Under the pieces are notes generated by a model. That model had not been told where the DNA came from. It was given only the letters and a program-made list of their open reading frames with translations, and ran no database searches. A DNA stretch of 64,000 bases, from positions 248,001-312,000 of the forward strand of contig NZ_LR217717.1 of assembly GCF_900698945.1 (NCBI RefSeq), in the 5' to 3' direction. The translations under genes and the position numbers were made by a program. The first letter of the stretch is position 1. Each line of letters starts with the position of its first letter. The stretch comes from Buchnera aphidicola (Cinara laricifoliae). Lineage in GTDB: Bacteria; Pseudomonadota; Gammaproteobacteria; Enterobacterales; Enterobacteriaceae. Below, piece by piece: positions 20,098 through 30,505 of the stretch.

Positions 20098-20300
20098 CAA
20101 TAATTTATTTTTTAAATTAAAATATAAAATAAAAAATTTTCATTAATAAAATTATTATATGAATATCTATAAAAATAGATAATTTATTTATGTATATAAT
20201 TTTTATACTTAAATTATTATTAATAATATTAATTAATATTTTCAAATAAAAGGAATATAAAATTAAATAATAAATTCATTATACTATTTTTAAAAGTTAT

Positions 20301-21698
20301 TTAAAAATCTGCACGTCCTACTGTTCGTGGAAAAGGAATAGCTTCCCTAATATTTTTAATACCTGTAATAAATACTATTAACCGTTCTAAACCTAAACCA
20401 AAACCAGCATGAGGGACTGTTCCATATCTTCTTAAATCTTGATACCAATCATAATCTTTTTTATTTAATCCTATTTGATTCATTCTAGAATCTAAATATT
20501 CAATTCTATCTTCTCGTTCAGATCCACCAATAATTTCACCTACCTGAGGGATTAAGATATCAAAAGCAGCAACAGTTTTTTCATCATTATTTACTTTCAT
20601 ATAAAATGCTTTTAACATCTTTGGATAATTAGTAATTATAATAGGCGCTTTAAAATAAATATTTACTAAATATTTTTCTTGATTAGAAGATAAATCTTGT
20701 CCCCATAAAATTTTATCAGTAATAATATCTTTATTTTTTAATAAAATATTAATAACATCAGTATATTCTATAATTATAAATTTAGTATTTATAAAACTAT
20801 TAAGACGAGAAATAATATTTTTATCAATTGTTTGTTGTAAAAACAGTAATTCTGAAATACAATTATTTAATACATAAAAAATAGAATTTTTCAATAATTT
20901 TTCTGCAAAAATAGATATATCATTAATATTTGAAAAAGATTTTTCTACCTCTAACATCCAAAATTCTGTCAAATGTTTTTTAGTATTAGAATTTTCAGCT
21001 CGAAAAGTAGGACCTAAAGAATATACTTTCGATAATGCGCATGCATATGCTTCTAGTGTTAATTGTCCAGAAACTGTTAAAAATACTTTTTTTTTAAAAA
21101 AATCTATTTTTTTATTATCATTATATTCAATGGATTTATGATTATTAATATCTAACATAGATACTTTAAACATAGATCCTGCTCCTTCTGCATTAATACT
21201 TGTAATAATAGGAGTTGATACCCATAAATACCCATATTTATTAAGAAATTGATTTAATGATTGAAAAACTACATTTCTAATTCTAGAAATCGTACTAATT
21301 AAATTAGTACGCGGCCGTAAATGACAAAAATTTCTAATATACTCTATAGTATGTTTTTTAGCAGAAATAGGATATAAATTAGGATGATCTATCCATCCAA
21401 GTACACTAATACGTTGCGCTTGAATCTCATATACTTGTAAATGTCCTTTAGATAACGTTAAAGTACCTGAAATTATAACAGAACAGCCAATAGTTAATTT
21501 TATAATTTCAGTATAATAATTAGATAAATATTTTGATGCAATGATCTGTATAGTATGTATTGATGAACCATCATATACTGTTAAAAACGATATCCCTATT
21601 TTAGATATTCTATTATTACGTATCCAGCCATGAATAGTAACAAATTTATGTAAATTATTATTTTTCATATAAATATCAGATATATATGTTTTTTTCAT
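20301..21698 (-). CDS. asnS: Asparaginyl-tRNA synthetase
   Basis: Class IIb synthetase charging tRNA-Asn. It has 465 residues (466 in E. coli). An N-terminal OB-fold anticodon-binding domain (about 15-100) precedes the catalytic core. Motif 2 is in FRAENSNTKKHLTEFWMLE, and motif 3 is GFGLGLERLIVFITG near the C terminus. The C-terminal end AIPFPRTVGRADF is typical. It is convergent with tatD and 200 nt apart. Confidence 0.97.
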   Translation of the reverse strand: MKKTYISDIYMKNNNLHKFVTIHGWIRNNRISKIGISFLTVYDGSSIHTIQIIASKYLSNYYTEIIKLTIGCSVIISGTLTLSKGHLQVYEIQAQRISVLGWIDHPNLYPISAKKHTIEYIRNFCHLRPRTNLISTISRIRNVVFQSLNQFLNKYGYLWVSTPIITSINAEGAGSMFKVSMLDINNHKSIEYNDNKKIDFFKKKVFLTVSGQLTLEAYACALSKVYSLGPTFRAENSNTKKHLTEFWMLEVEKSFSNINDISIFAEKLLKNSIFYVLNNCISELLFLQQTIDKNIISRLNSFINTKFIIIEYTDVINILLKNKDIITDKILWGQDLSSNQEKYLVNIYFKAPIIITNYPKMLKAFYMKVNNDEKTVAAFDILIPQVGEIIGGSEREDRIEYLDSRMNQIGLNKKDYDWYQDLRRYGTVPHAGFGLGLERLIVFITGIKNIREAIPFPRTVGRADF

Positions 21699-22103
21699 AA
21701 CTTTTTCCTATTAAATATATAAAATATATATTTTTATAATGAATGTAAAATAATTTAATTAATTGTAATAACAATAAAAATTATTATAAAAATAAAATAT
21801 TTATATATAAAATTAATTTTTAATTTATATCAAAAAAGCATAAATGTATAAATTGCAAAAATATCATTTAATAGTTTATATAAAATTTTTTGTTTATACT
21901 ACATTAATGATGTAGTATATCTGTACTACTACTACAGCAGTAGTTTATATATAAAAAATAAAATTAACAATAAATATTCATATTATTTAAAATAAAAGCA
22001 ATACTTTAAATTTAAACTAATAAAAATATCATCATGATTTATACATCACTATATATTTTTAAAATAAAAATTATTTATAATAAATTTTATATAAATTAAA
22101 AAC
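21699..22103. other. asnS-trhO spacer with hairpins
   Basis: 405 nt between two minus-strand genes. A perfect 10-bp hairpin with loop TAATG lies at 21895-21919, followed by a second CTACTACT-rich inverted repeat (about 21920-21945). In other Buchnera pyrD may lie near here; no dihydroorotate dehydrogenase motif is seen. Confidence 0.5.
21895..21919. repeat. Hairpin, 10-bp stem, between trhO and asnS
   Basis: TATACTACAT and ATGTAGTATA pair perfectly around the loop TAATG. No T-run follows on either strand, so a terminator role is unproven. The adjacent CTACTACTAC/GTAGT stretch can form an alternative pairing with it. Confidence 0.5.
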
Positions 22104-23051
22104 TTATTTGTATAATATTTTTTTACATTTTAAACAACAACATGAATTTAATTTAATCGAACATGTTCTACATTGAATAAATAAACGATGACAGAAATTA
22201 TTAAAACAATTTATATGTGTACGATCTGTATATTTTTTACAATTAATACATTGAGATAAAACATCATCAGTAATTTTTTCTGATAAACGAGCATCAAAAA
22301 CAAAAATTTTTCCTTTAAAATAATTAGATAAATTATATTTTTTAACTTGTTTAATATAACTTAAAATTCCACCATATATATGGTAAACATTAGAAAATCC
22401 ATAATATTTTAATAATGCAGTAGATTTTTCACAACGAATACCTCCTGTACAATACATAACAATTTTTTTATTTTTATATATTTTTAAATATTCTGGTAAT
22501 TTTTCTAATTGCTCACGAAAAGTTTTAGCTGGTACAGTTATAGCGTTACTAAAATGTCCTATTTCATATTCATAACTATTACGCATATCTAAAAATATAT
22601 AATCTGGATCAAAAAAATATTTATTTACCAATAGAGCATTTAAATAAATTCCTCGATTACGCTGATGAAAATAAAAATCTTTAATTTTACTCGATACAAT
22701 TTGTTTTTTAATCGTAATTCTTAAATCCCAAAAAGCTATCTTTTTATTTTCAATGGTGTAATTTATATACATACGTTTAGTTTTTTTATTAATTCTTTTA
22801 AAAAAATGTTTAATATATTTGTATTGTATAATAGGAACACTAATTAATGCATTAATTCCTTCTTCTGAAATATAAATTCGACCTAAAATATTTTTATTTT
22901 CTAATTTTAATTTAATTAAATTTAATAATTTTTTAGGATCTATAACAAAAAAATATTTATAAAAAGACAGAATAATATTTCTATGACTAATAGAATGTAA
23001 ATAAATATTTTTTAAATTAGTTTGAGAATTTTTTTTTATTATTTTATACAT
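22104..23051 (-). CDS. trhO: tRNA uridine 5-oxyacetate/5-hydroxylation protein TrhO (YceA, rhodanese domain)
   Basis: Oxygen-dependent tRNA U34 hydroxylase making ho5U, acting on tRNAs read by cmo5U/mcmo5U codons. The N-terminal part has SFYKYFFV, the rhodanese domain carries IDMRNSYEYEIGHF and the active Cys in YCTGGIRCEK, and a Cys-rich C terminus follows. It has 315 residues against about 350 in E. coli; the basic tail is missing. I chose the ATG at 23051 over an upstream in-frame TTG because the homologous N terminus starts there. Confidence 0.9.
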   Translation of the reverse strand: MYKIIKKNSQTNLKNIYLHSISHRNIILSFYKYFFVIDPKKLLNLIKLKLENKNILGRIYISEEGINALISVPIIQYKYIKHFFKRINKKTKRMYINYTIENKKIAFWDLRITIKKQIVSSKIKDFYFHQRNRGIYLNALLVNKYFFDPDYIFLDMRNSYEYEIGHFSNAITVPAKTFREQLEKLPEYLKIYKNKKIVMYCTGGIRCEKSTALLKYYGFSNVYHIYGGILSYIKQVKKYNLSNYFKGKIFVFDARLSEKITDDVLSQCINCKKYTDRTHINCFNNFCHRLFIQCRTCSIKLNSCCCLKCKKILYK

Positions 23052-23165
23052 AATATATAACCAATTTGACGTTAACAAAACATTAATTATTATAAAAATA
23101 ATTTATAAAAATAAATAATAAATCCATATAATAAATTTATTTTTAAAATTTAATAATTTTTATTA

Positions 23166-26027
23166 TTACGAGATTTTTAAATAATCTTTTTTCTGATTAA
23201 TAATATTTTTTAAAGAATTTTCAAGACTAATCAATAATGATTTTTTTTCTAATATAAAACATGACGGTGCCTTGATTAAAAAATCTTTATTTAATAATAA
23301 AAATTTAATTTTTTTAATTTTTTTATTAATTGATATAATTTTTTTATTAATTCGGTTTAATTCTATATTAATATTTAAATGTGAATCAATTAAAATAAAT
23401 ATTTCTGTATTATCAATAACTCGCATGATATAAGAAGAACAATCATCTAAATCTGTAATTTCAATCAAACAATCTAAATAAGCAATTTTTTTTAATAAAA
23501 CATTATTTTCATATAAAAAAACCCTTTGATTTATAGAAATATTTTTTAAATATACTTTTAATAATTTTGTATGTTTAACTTTTGTATCTACTCTAATACA
23601 ACGCAAAATAGAAATAATTTTCTTAAACCACGACATGAATTTAATAATATACTTATTACAAAACATAATATTATATTGTGGAAATTTATTTAAAAAAATA
23701 TTAGAATTAAGTTCTATATTTAATTTATATACAATATTCCAAATATATGTCGTAATAAATGGCATAATAGGATGTGTTATCAACAACAATGAACTTAATA
23801 CATACAATAAAGTATTTTTAATTTGATTTTTTTCATAATCTAAACCCAATTGTAAAATTGGTTTTATCATTTCTAAATATTGATCGCAAAATATATTCCA
23901 TATAAATTTATATAATAATACCGATAAACGATCAAATCTAAATAACTTTAAAAAACAATGATATTTTTTAATAACATTATTTAACTTAATATAAATCCAT
24001 TGATCTAGTAAAAGGGTAGAAATATTTTTTTTTAAAAATATATTATTTTTTATATTTTTTATTACAAAACGACTAGCATGCCATATTTTATTACAAAAAT
24101 TTTGATATCCTTTTAAACGATTCATATTCCAATTAATGTTTCTACTAGTAGTAGCTAAAGATATAAAATTATATCTTACTGCATCAACACTATGAACGCA
24201 AATTCCATTTGGAAAATTTTTTATAGTATTTAATTTAACTATTTCAGATGTTTTATTGTGAATTAAATTTTTTGTTCTTTTTTTAATTAATTCTTTTAAA
24301 CTAATTCCATCAATCATATCTAAAGGATCCAATACATTACCATAAGATTTAGACATTTTACGGCCATCTTCATCTCGTATTAATCCTGTAAAATACACTT
24401 TTTTAAAAGGAATTTGTGGATTTCCATATTTATCCTTTACAATATGCATAGTTATCATAATCATTCGAGCAATCCAAAAAAAAATGATATCAAAACCACA
24501 AACTAAAATATCAGTAGGATGAAACATAGATAATTTTTTGTTATTAATAGGCCAACCCAAACCAGCAAATGTCCATAAACTTGAAGAAAACCAAGTGTCT
24601 AATACATCTGGATCTTGATTAAGCATGATATCTTTATTTAAAGAATATTCTTTTCGAATAGATTCTTCATTTTCTCCTACATAAATATTATCTTGTAAAT
24701 CATACCATACTGGAATTTGATGTCCCCACCATAATTGACGAGAAATACACCAATCTTGAATATTATTCATCCATGATAAAAACATGTTTGTATATTGTTT
24801 AGGCACAAAAACAATTTTTTTTTCTTTTACTGCATTAATCGCTGTAATAGATAATAATTTAGTACTTAAGTACCATTGATTTGTTAATTTAGGTTCTAAA
24901 ATTACACCACTTCTATCTCCATACGGAATACTATTTTTACAAATAACAGATTTTTTTAATAATCCTATTTTTTTTAATATTAACAAAATTTTTTTACGTA
25001 CAATAAAGCGATCAAGAGACCGAAAATCTTTCGGAACAAAACAATCAAATATTTTTATTTTTTTTCCATTATAATCAAAAACATTTAATTTATTTAATAT
25101 TTTACCATCTTTTGTAAAAATATCGATCATTGGTAATTTATTACGTTGACCAATATTATAATCATTAAAATCATGCGCTGGAGTTACTTTCATGCATCCT
25201 GTTCCTTTGGACATATCAATAGATACATCGCCAATAATAGGAATTATTCGATTTATCAAAGGAACTTTAACAAAACACCCAATATATTTTTTGTATCTAA
25301 TATCATCAGGATGTACAGCTAATGCTGTATCTCCCAATAAAGTTTCAGGTCGAGTTGTAGCAATTACTACGCTTTTTTTATCAGTAAATTTAATATGATT
25401 ACAATCATATATTAAAAAATACTCAATATACCACATTGTATTATTTCCAATACGGTTTTCTACTTCTAAATCAGAAACGACAGTCTGAAATTTTGAATCC
25501 CAATATATTAATTTTTTATTTCTATAAATTAATCCATCTTTATATAACATAATAAAAACTTTTTTAACTGCTATAGAAAAATCAGAATCTAATGTAAAAC
25601 GAACTTTTTTCCAATTAATTAAATGACCTAATCGTTTAATTTGATTAAACATAATAGATTCAGATTTTTTTTTCCAATCAAAAATTTTACTAATAAATTC
25701 TTTTCTAGAATATGAATTTTTATTTTTTCCTTCTTTTTTTAATAAACGCCGTTCAACAACCATTTGTGTTGCAATACCTGCATGATCAGTACCCATCTGT
25801 AATAAAGTATTTTTACCAGACATACGATAATATCGTATTAAAACATCCATAATAGTCTGTTGAAACGCGTGGCCCATATGTAAATATCCAGTTATATTTG
25901 GCGGTGGGACCATAATACAAAAATTATTATTTTTAACATCATTATTTTGATGACAATAAAGTTTATTTTTTTTCCAAATTTTTTGTACTTTTTTCTCTAT
26001 TAAAGTAAAATCAAAATTTTTATTCAT
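23166..26027 (-). CDS. valS: Valyl-tRNA synthetase
   Basis: Class Ia synthetase of 953 residues (951 in E. coli). The HIGH-type motif lies in PPPNITGYLHMGHA (41-54) and KMSKS is at 557-561. The CP1 editing domain segment TTRPETLLGDTA (around 224-235) that clears Thr-tRNA-Val is intact. The C-terminal coiled coil is present though Lys/Ile-rich. It is transcribed away from argI; pepA and holC, its enteric neighbours, are absent. Confidence 0.97.
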   Translation of the reverse strand: MNKNFDFTLIEKKVQKIWKKNKLYCHQNNDVKNNNFCIMVPPPNITGYLHMGHAFQQTIMDVLIRYYRMSGKNTLLQMGTDHAGIATQMVVERRLLKKEGKNKNSYSRKEFISKIFDWKKKSESIMFNQIKRLGHLINWKKVRFTLDSDFSIAVKKVFIMLYKDGLIYRNKKLIYWDSKFQTVVSDLEVENRIGNNTMWYIEYFLIYDCNHIKFTDKKSVVIATTRPETLLGDTALAVHPDDIRYKKYIGCFVKVPLINRIIPIIGDVSIDMSKGTGCMKVTPAHDFNDYNIGQRNKLPMIDIFTKDGKILNKLNVFDYNGKKIKIFDCFVPKDFRSLDRFIVRKKILLILKKIGLLKKSVICKNSIPYGDRSGVILEPKLTNQWYLSTKLLSITAINAVKEKKIVFVPKQYTNMFLSWMNNIQDWCISRQLWWGHQIPVWYDLQDNIYVGENEESIRKEYSLNKDIMLNQDPDVLDTWFSSSLWTFAGLGWPINNKKLSMFHPTDILVCGFDIIFFWIARMIMITMHIVKDKYGNPQIPFKKVYFTGLIRDEDGRKMSKSYGNVLDPLDMIDGISLKELIKKRTKNLIHNKTSEIVKLNTIKNFPNGICVHSVDAVRYNFISLATTSRNINWNMNRLKGYQNFCNKIWHASRFVIKNIKNNIFLKKNISTLLLDQWIYIKLNNVIKKYHCFLKLFRFDRLSVLLYKFIWNIFCDQYLEMIKPILQLGLDYEKNQIKNTLLYVLSSLLLITHPIMPFITTYIWNIVYKLNIELNSNIFLNKFPQYNIMFCNKYIIKFMSWFKKIISILRCIRVDTKVKHTKLLKVYLKNISINQRVFLYENNVLLKKIAYLDCLIEITDLDDCSSYIMRVIDNTEIFILIDSHLNINIELNRINKKIISINKKIKKIKFLLLNKDFLIKAPSCFILEKKSLLISLENSLKNIINQKKDYLKIS

Positions 26028-26126
26028 TATTTTTGTTTAATTATATTGATTTATTTGTTTAACATAATTTATATCATTATATTCTTTAATTTTAAATTTA
26101 TAATCAAAATGGATTTTTATATATAT

Positions 26127-26154
26127 TTGACATATAAAAATATGTTAATATGAT
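26127..26154 (+). promoter_or_regulatory. Sigma-70 promoter upstream of argI
   Basis: Consensus -35 TTGACA at 26127-26132 and TATGAT at 26149-26154 with 16-nt spacing. The first gene downstream is argI, so a leader of about 760 nt would result unless a nearer promoter exists. Confidence 0.5.
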
Positions 26155-26435
26155 TATTAATACTACTCATATTAAAAATATAATTTTATTTTTATAAAAA
26201 TTATCAAAGATAATATTATTAATAATATCTTTACATATTAAAATAATTTATCATAATAGATATAATTTAATAAATTAGATTATAATATTAATATTAATGT
26301 TATTAAAATAATATTTAACTAAATTTATTTTATATATTTTATATATATAAAATTATTTATATTGATTTAAAAAATAAAATAATTATACAAACATAATAAT
26401 CATTATTATTTTTAAACAAGATAATTATTTATGAA

Positions 26436-26464
26436 AATGAATAAAATAAATTATTTTATTCATT
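26436..26464. repeat. 29-nt near-continuous palindrome in valS-argI spacer
   Basis: Arms AATGAATAAAATAA and TTATTTTATTCATT are perfectly complementary around one central A. It contains TGAAT and ATTCA but with the wrong spacing for an ARG box. Confidence 0.6.
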
Positions 26465-26766
26465 ATATATTTTATAATATATAAATATGATTATTGTTCT
26501 TGTTAATTTAAAACATATAAATTATATGTAACCAACATGATAAAATCATAAAATGATATATATTGTAAAACATAACTTTATTATTATCAATTAAATTTCA
26601 GTATAACTTAATAAGTTAAATCATATTAAAATTAATTAATTTATTAAAAATATATTTTTATAAAAATACATAAAATGCATATTAAATGCATATATATATC
26701 AATATAGTAATAATCACTATTAACAAAATATATTTTTATTCATAACTAATTAATGATTAATATCTT

Positions 26767-26798
26767 GATAATTAATTATTTTTAAAAAATTAATTATC
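26767..26798 (+). terminator. Possible terminator/attenuator before argI
   Basis: Arms GATAATTAATT and AATTAATTATC (11 bp) around an A/T loop, followed within a few bases by CTTATTTTTTT on the plus strand. It sits about 110 nt before the argI start and downstream of the 26127 promoter, so it could act as an attenuator. The lack of G/C in the stem makes this weak. Confidence 0.35.
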
Positions 26799-26921
26799 AT
26801 CTTATTTTTTTATATATATTTACTGTATGAAGAATTTATTAAAAAATTAATATAAAACATAATTATATATAAAAATTTAATTTCATTAACTAAAAACCAA
26901 TTTATATATATGAGAATTTAT

Positions 26922-27935
26922 ATGAAAACATTATATCAAAAAAGTTGTCTCAAATTATCAGATTTTACATACGAAGAAATATTTTATTTGATGAAACTAT
27001 CAAAATTTTTAAAAAAAAATAAACATAATAAAAAAGAAAAAAAATATATAAAAGGAAAAAATATAGCATTAATTTTTGAAAAACAATCTACTAGAACCAG
27101 ATGTGCTTTTGAAGTTGCTGCATATGATCAAGGAGCACATACTACATATATAGGACCTAATGACACACATATTGGATATAAGGAATCCATTGAAGATTCT
27201 GCTAAAGTGTTAGGAACAATGTATGACGGCATTCAATATAGAGGTTATAACGATACAATACTTGAAAACCTTAAGAAATATTCAAAAATACCTATATGGA
27301 ACGGTTTAACAGATAAATTTCATCCTACTCAAATTTTAGCGGATTTATTTACAATAATAGAAACTTTTCCTGAAAAACCATTAAAAAAAATTCACTGTGC
27401 ATATGTAGGAGATGCTCAAAATAATATCGCTAATTCATTAATTGAAGCAGCAAATATAATAAATTTTAAATTAAATATTGTTTCTCCTGAATCATATTGG
27501 CCTAAAAAAAATTTTTTAAATAAAAAATATTCTTTGTATAATAAACGGAAAAATATTATTTATACCGATAAAATTATAGAAGGTGTGAAAAATGTTGACT
27601 TAATTTATACAGATGTATGGGTGTCACTAGGAGAAAGTGATGACATGTGGAAAAAAAGAATAGAAGAATTATATCCATATCAAGTAAATAAAAAAATGTT
27701 AAATATATCTAATAATCCTAATATTAAAATATTACATTGTCTACCTGCGCTACATAATAAAAAGTCTTTAATAGGATTACAATTACATAATAAATTTAAA
27801 TTTAATAATGGATTAGAAATTACCGATGATATTTTTAATTCTAATATAAATCTAAGTTTTCGACAATCCGAAAATCGATTACATACAATTAAAGCATTAT
27901 TAGTATCGTGTTTATCAGAAGAAAAAATTTTTTAA
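26922..27935 (+). CDS. argI: Ornithine carbamoyltransferase
   Basis: Joins ornithine and carbamoyl phosphate to citrulline in arginine synthesis, an amino acid Buchnera supplies to the host. It has 337 residues. The carbamoyl-phosphate loop STRTR is at 56-60, FHPTQILAD near 137-145 and LHCLPALH with the active Cys near 272. The ATG at 26922 is preferred over one at 26910 because GAGAA lies about 7 nt upstream and homologues start there. ridA follows after 102 nt; pyrB and pyrI, which separate these genes in E. coli, are missing. Confidence 0.96.
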   Translation: MKTLYQKSCLKLSDFTYEEIFYLMKLSKFLKKNKHNKKEKKYIKGKNIALIFEKQSTRTRCAFEVAAYDQGAHTTYIGPNDTHIGYKESIEDSAKVLGTMYDGIQYRGYNDTILENLKKYSKIPIWNGLTDKFHPTQILADLFTIIETFPEKPLKKIHCAYVGDAQNNIANSLIEAANIINFKLNIVSPESYWPKKNFLNKKYSLYNKRKNIIYTDKIIEGVKNVDLIYTDVWVSLGESDDMWKKRIEELYPYQVNKKMLNISNNPNIKILHCLPALHNKKSLIGLQLHNKFKFNNGLEITDDIFNSNINLSFRQSENRLHTIKALLVSCLSEEKIF

Positions 27936-28037
27936 TAAAAATATTTATGATAAATTATTTAATAATAATAATTTCAATCATATTTTTGTATAAAAAAAAC
28001 TATAATTTAATTTTTATAAACTAAAATTGAGTCTTAT

Positions 28038-28415
28038 ATGTTAAAAAAAAAAAATGTATCTAAAAAAATATTTGGACCATATTCACCTATTTTAAAAATA
28101 AACAATTTATTTTTTATTTCTGGACAAATTCCAATAAATCAAAATACTGGAACTATACCAAAATATTTATCTGAACAAACAAATTTAGTATTAAATAATC
28201 TTAGAATATTATTAGAAGAAAATCAATTAAGTATCGTAAATATTATTAAAACTACTATTTTTACAACCAAAATAGATAAATTAAAAGAAATTAATTTATA
28301 TTATAAAAAGTTTTTTGACAAATATACTACAATATATCCAACACGATCATGCATTGGTGTATTAGAATTACCTAAAAAAGTATATATAGAAATTGAAGCA
28401 ATAGCATCTACATAA
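28038..28415 (+). CDS. ridA: RidA family imine/enamine deaminase
   Basis: Hydrolyses reactive 2-aminoacrylate and related enamines released by PLP enzymes, protecting isoleucine and other pathways. It has 125 residues (128 in E. coli). The opening YSPI, the glycine motif ISGQIP and the catalytic Arg103 in PTRSCIGV are intact, as is the C-terminal EIEAIA. It is the end of the argI-ridA pair and convergent with deaD. Confidence 0.93.
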   Translation: MLKKKNVSKKIFGPYSPILKINNLFFISGQIPINQNTGTIPKYLSEQTNLVLNNLRILLEENQLSIVNIIKTTIFTTKIDKLKEINLYYKKFFDKYTTIYPTRSCIGVLELPKKVYIEIEAIAST

Positions 28416-28423
28416 TATATAAT

Positions 28424-28446
28424 AAAAATATGCCACTTCGTGGCAT
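28424..28446 (-). terminator. Intrinsic terminator of deaD
   Basis: ATGCCAC-TTC-GTGGCAT hairpin (stem 28430-28446), G/C-rich for this genome. On the minus strand it is followed by ATTTTTATT, so it ends deaD, whose stop lies 54 nt upstream. It can also block read-through from ridA. Confidence 0.8.
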
Positions 28447-28499
28447 AAAATTAATATATTAATCAACAATTAAATAAACTTTATTGTAATACTGAAATA

Positions 28500-30245
28500 T
28501 TAAGTATTATTTTTTTTATAATTTTGACGATTTCGAGATATAAAATTTTTTTTATTATCACGAAATCCAGACTGTGTTATTAATTTAATGTTAATCGGTT
28601 TATTTAAAATACGTGTACGTAATAAACAAATCAGTAATCGCTTAGAGTGACTTTTCGGTAATTCAACTGTAGAATAATTAGTAAATAATCGAATATTTCC
28701 GATTAATCGACTACTAATATCCCCTTCATTAGCAATAGCTCCTACGATATGACGAACTTCTACACCATCATTACGACCAACTTCAATGCGACATATTGTC
28801 ATATTATCTGATCTTTTGTTATCTTGGATAAAACGAGAATTGGAATATGTTTTATTAGTTATATATTTTTTTCTATTATTCATTGTAAATGAAGGATTAT
28901 TTTTAAAAGATATAAATGAATATTTTTTATCAGGTGGTATAATTAATGGACGTTCTCCTTGCACTAACTTTAGTAATGCTGCTGATAATTTTTCAAAATC
29001 TAAACCATCTTTTAAGTTTAACTTATGTAATAATAATTTATATGGTTCTAAATCATAACTATCCAATTGATTTTGTATTTTTTCTGAAATAACTTTTAAT
29101 CGACATTGCGCTACAAGTTCAGATTTTGGTAATTCTATTTCTCGAATAGAGTGTTTTATGATTCGTTCAATATTACGTAATAATCTACGTTCACGATATT
29201 CTACAAATAATAATGCTCGACCTGTTCGACCTGCTCGACCTGTACGACCAATACGATGTACGTATGATTCTGCATCCATTGGAATATCATAATTAATAAC
29301 AAAACTAATACGATCTACATCTAATCCTCGCGCAGCAACATCTGTAGCAATTAATATGTCTAATTTTCCTGTTTTTAATCGTTCTAACGTTTGTTCTCTT
29401 AACAATTGATTCATATCACCATTTAATGCCGCACTATTATATCCATGTTTTTCTAATGTTTCTGCTACCTCTAAAGTAGCACTTTTAGTACGTACAAAAA
29501 TAATAGTAGCAGAAAAATCTTCAACCTCTAAAAATCGAATTAAAGCATCAGTTTTTTTTCCACGCACTACCCAATAACTTTGTTGTATATCAGGACGTGT
29601 TATACCAGTAGACTGTATTTTAACTTCTTTAGGAGAATTCATAAAACGTTGAGATATTCTGCGAATCATGTTAGGCATTGTAGCAGAAAATAATGCAGTT
29701 TGATGTTTTTTAGGAATTTTTGACATAATATGCTCTACATCTTCTATAAAACCCATACGTAACATTTCATCTGCTTCATCCAAAACTAAACTATTTAACT
29801 GTATTAAATTTAAAGTACCTCTTTTTAAATGATCTAATAATCGACCAGGTGTTCCTACAATAATTTGAGGACCTTTTCTTAGTGCTTGTAATTGAATTTC
29901 ATATTTTTGACCACCATATAACGCTACAACTTGTGTTCCAATGAGATATTGGGAAAAATCAAAAAAAGCTTTTGCTACTTGTATAGCTAATTCTCGGGTT
30001 GGCACTAAAACTAAAATTTGAGGAGATTTTAAAGAAATATCAACATTATGTAATAACGGTAACGCAAAAGCAGCTGTTTTACCGCTACCTGTCTGAGCCA
30101 TACCTAAAACATCCTTACCAGATAATAAATAAGGAATACAAGTAGATTGAATCGGTGAAGGTTTTATATATCCTAGTTTTTTTAGAGATTTTAATAAAAC
30201 AGGATTAAGTCCAAAAATAGAAAAAGAATGATAAATTTGAGTCAT
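28500..30245 (-). CDS. deaD: DEAD-box RNA helicase DeaD (CsdA)
   Basis: ATP-dependent RNA helicase for 50S assembly and, in E. coli, cold-adapted mRNA decay. It has 581 residues (629 in E. coli). Motifs: AQTGSGKT (50-57), [37 protein letters not shown] and [16 protein letters not shown]-terminal DbpA-like RNA-binding domain follows ([19 protein letters not shown]). The Arg-rich tail is shortened. It is preceded by a structured leader (30246-30352). pnp lies upstream, the same pairing as pnp-nlpI-deaD in E. coli without nlpI. Confidence 0.97.
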   Translation of the reverse strand: MTQIYHSFSIFGLNPVLLKSLKKLGYIKPSPIQSTCIPYLLSGKDVLGMAQTGSGKTAAFALPLLHNVDISLKSPQILVLVPTRELAIQVAKAFFDFSQYLIGTQVVALYGGQKYEIQLQALRKGPQIIVGTPGRLLDHLKRGTLNLIQLNSLVLDEADEMLRMGFIEDVEHIMSKIPKKHQTALFSATMPNMIRRISQRFMNSPKEVKIQSTGITRPDIQQSYWVVRGKKTDALIRFLEVEDFSATIIFVRTKSATLEVAETLEKHGYNSAALNGDMNQLLREQTLERLKTGKLDILIATDVAARGLDVDRISFVINYDIPMDAESYVHRIGRTGRAGRTGRALLFVEYRERRLLRNIERIIKHSIREIELPKSELVAQCRLKVISEKIQNQLDSYDLEPYKLLLHKLNLKDGLDFEKLSAALLKLVQGERPLIIPPDKKYSFISFKNNPSFTMNNRKKYITNKTYSNSRFIQDNKRSDNMTICRIEVGRNDGVEVRHIVGAIANEGDISSRLIGNIRLFTNYSTVELPKSHSKRLLICLLRTRILNKPINIKLITQSGFRDNKKNFISRNRQNYKKNNT

Positions 30246-30352
30246 GCAGAGTATAAGCCTCTTTATGTTACAACCATGCCTAGTCTACTACATAACTCAT
30301 GATGAAAATTTTTTACATTTTCATTAAAGAGTATGAACAGGCTAAATTGCAT
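30246..30352 (-). promoter_or_regulatory. Structured 5' leader of deaD
   Basis: This 107-nt stretch has visibly higher G/C than other spacers. Plus-strand CTCTTTA (30259-30265) can pair with TAAAGAG (30325-30331), flanked by AGCCT/AGGCT (30256-30260 with 30339-30343). An inner hairpin ATGAAAAT/ATTTTCAT lies at 30302-30309 and 30317-30324. E. coli deaD also has a long structured leader. The rest of the spacer to 30505 is plain A/T. Confidence 0.5.
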
Positions 30353-30505
30353 GTATATAATTTTTTAAAAAAATAATAGATTTTTTAATAAAAAATATAA
30401 ATATTAAAATATTTAATTTTTATAAATAAAATAATAAAAATTTATTATACAATAAATACTAAAAATAAGATAGTCAATATAAATTATAAAAATAAAATGT
30501 AATTT

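Larger units (their letters stand above)
26028..26921. other. Spacer between valS and argI
   Basis: About 0.9 kb with no open frame. pepA would be expected here in larger Buchnera genomes. It contains a good sigma-70 promoter (26127-26154) pointing at argI, a 29-nt palindrome (26436-26464) and another inverted repeat (26767-26798) followed by a T-rich stretch. Confidence 0.55.

Noticed and set aside
26436..26464. Palindrome with TGAAT and ATTCA considered as an ARG box for argI
   Set aside because: The half-sites are 15 nt apart rather than 4, and Buchnera is thought to lack ArgR.
28786..29058. Plus-strand open frame inside deaD
   Set aside because: Antisense shadow of a strongly conserved helicase; no ribosome binding site or homology.
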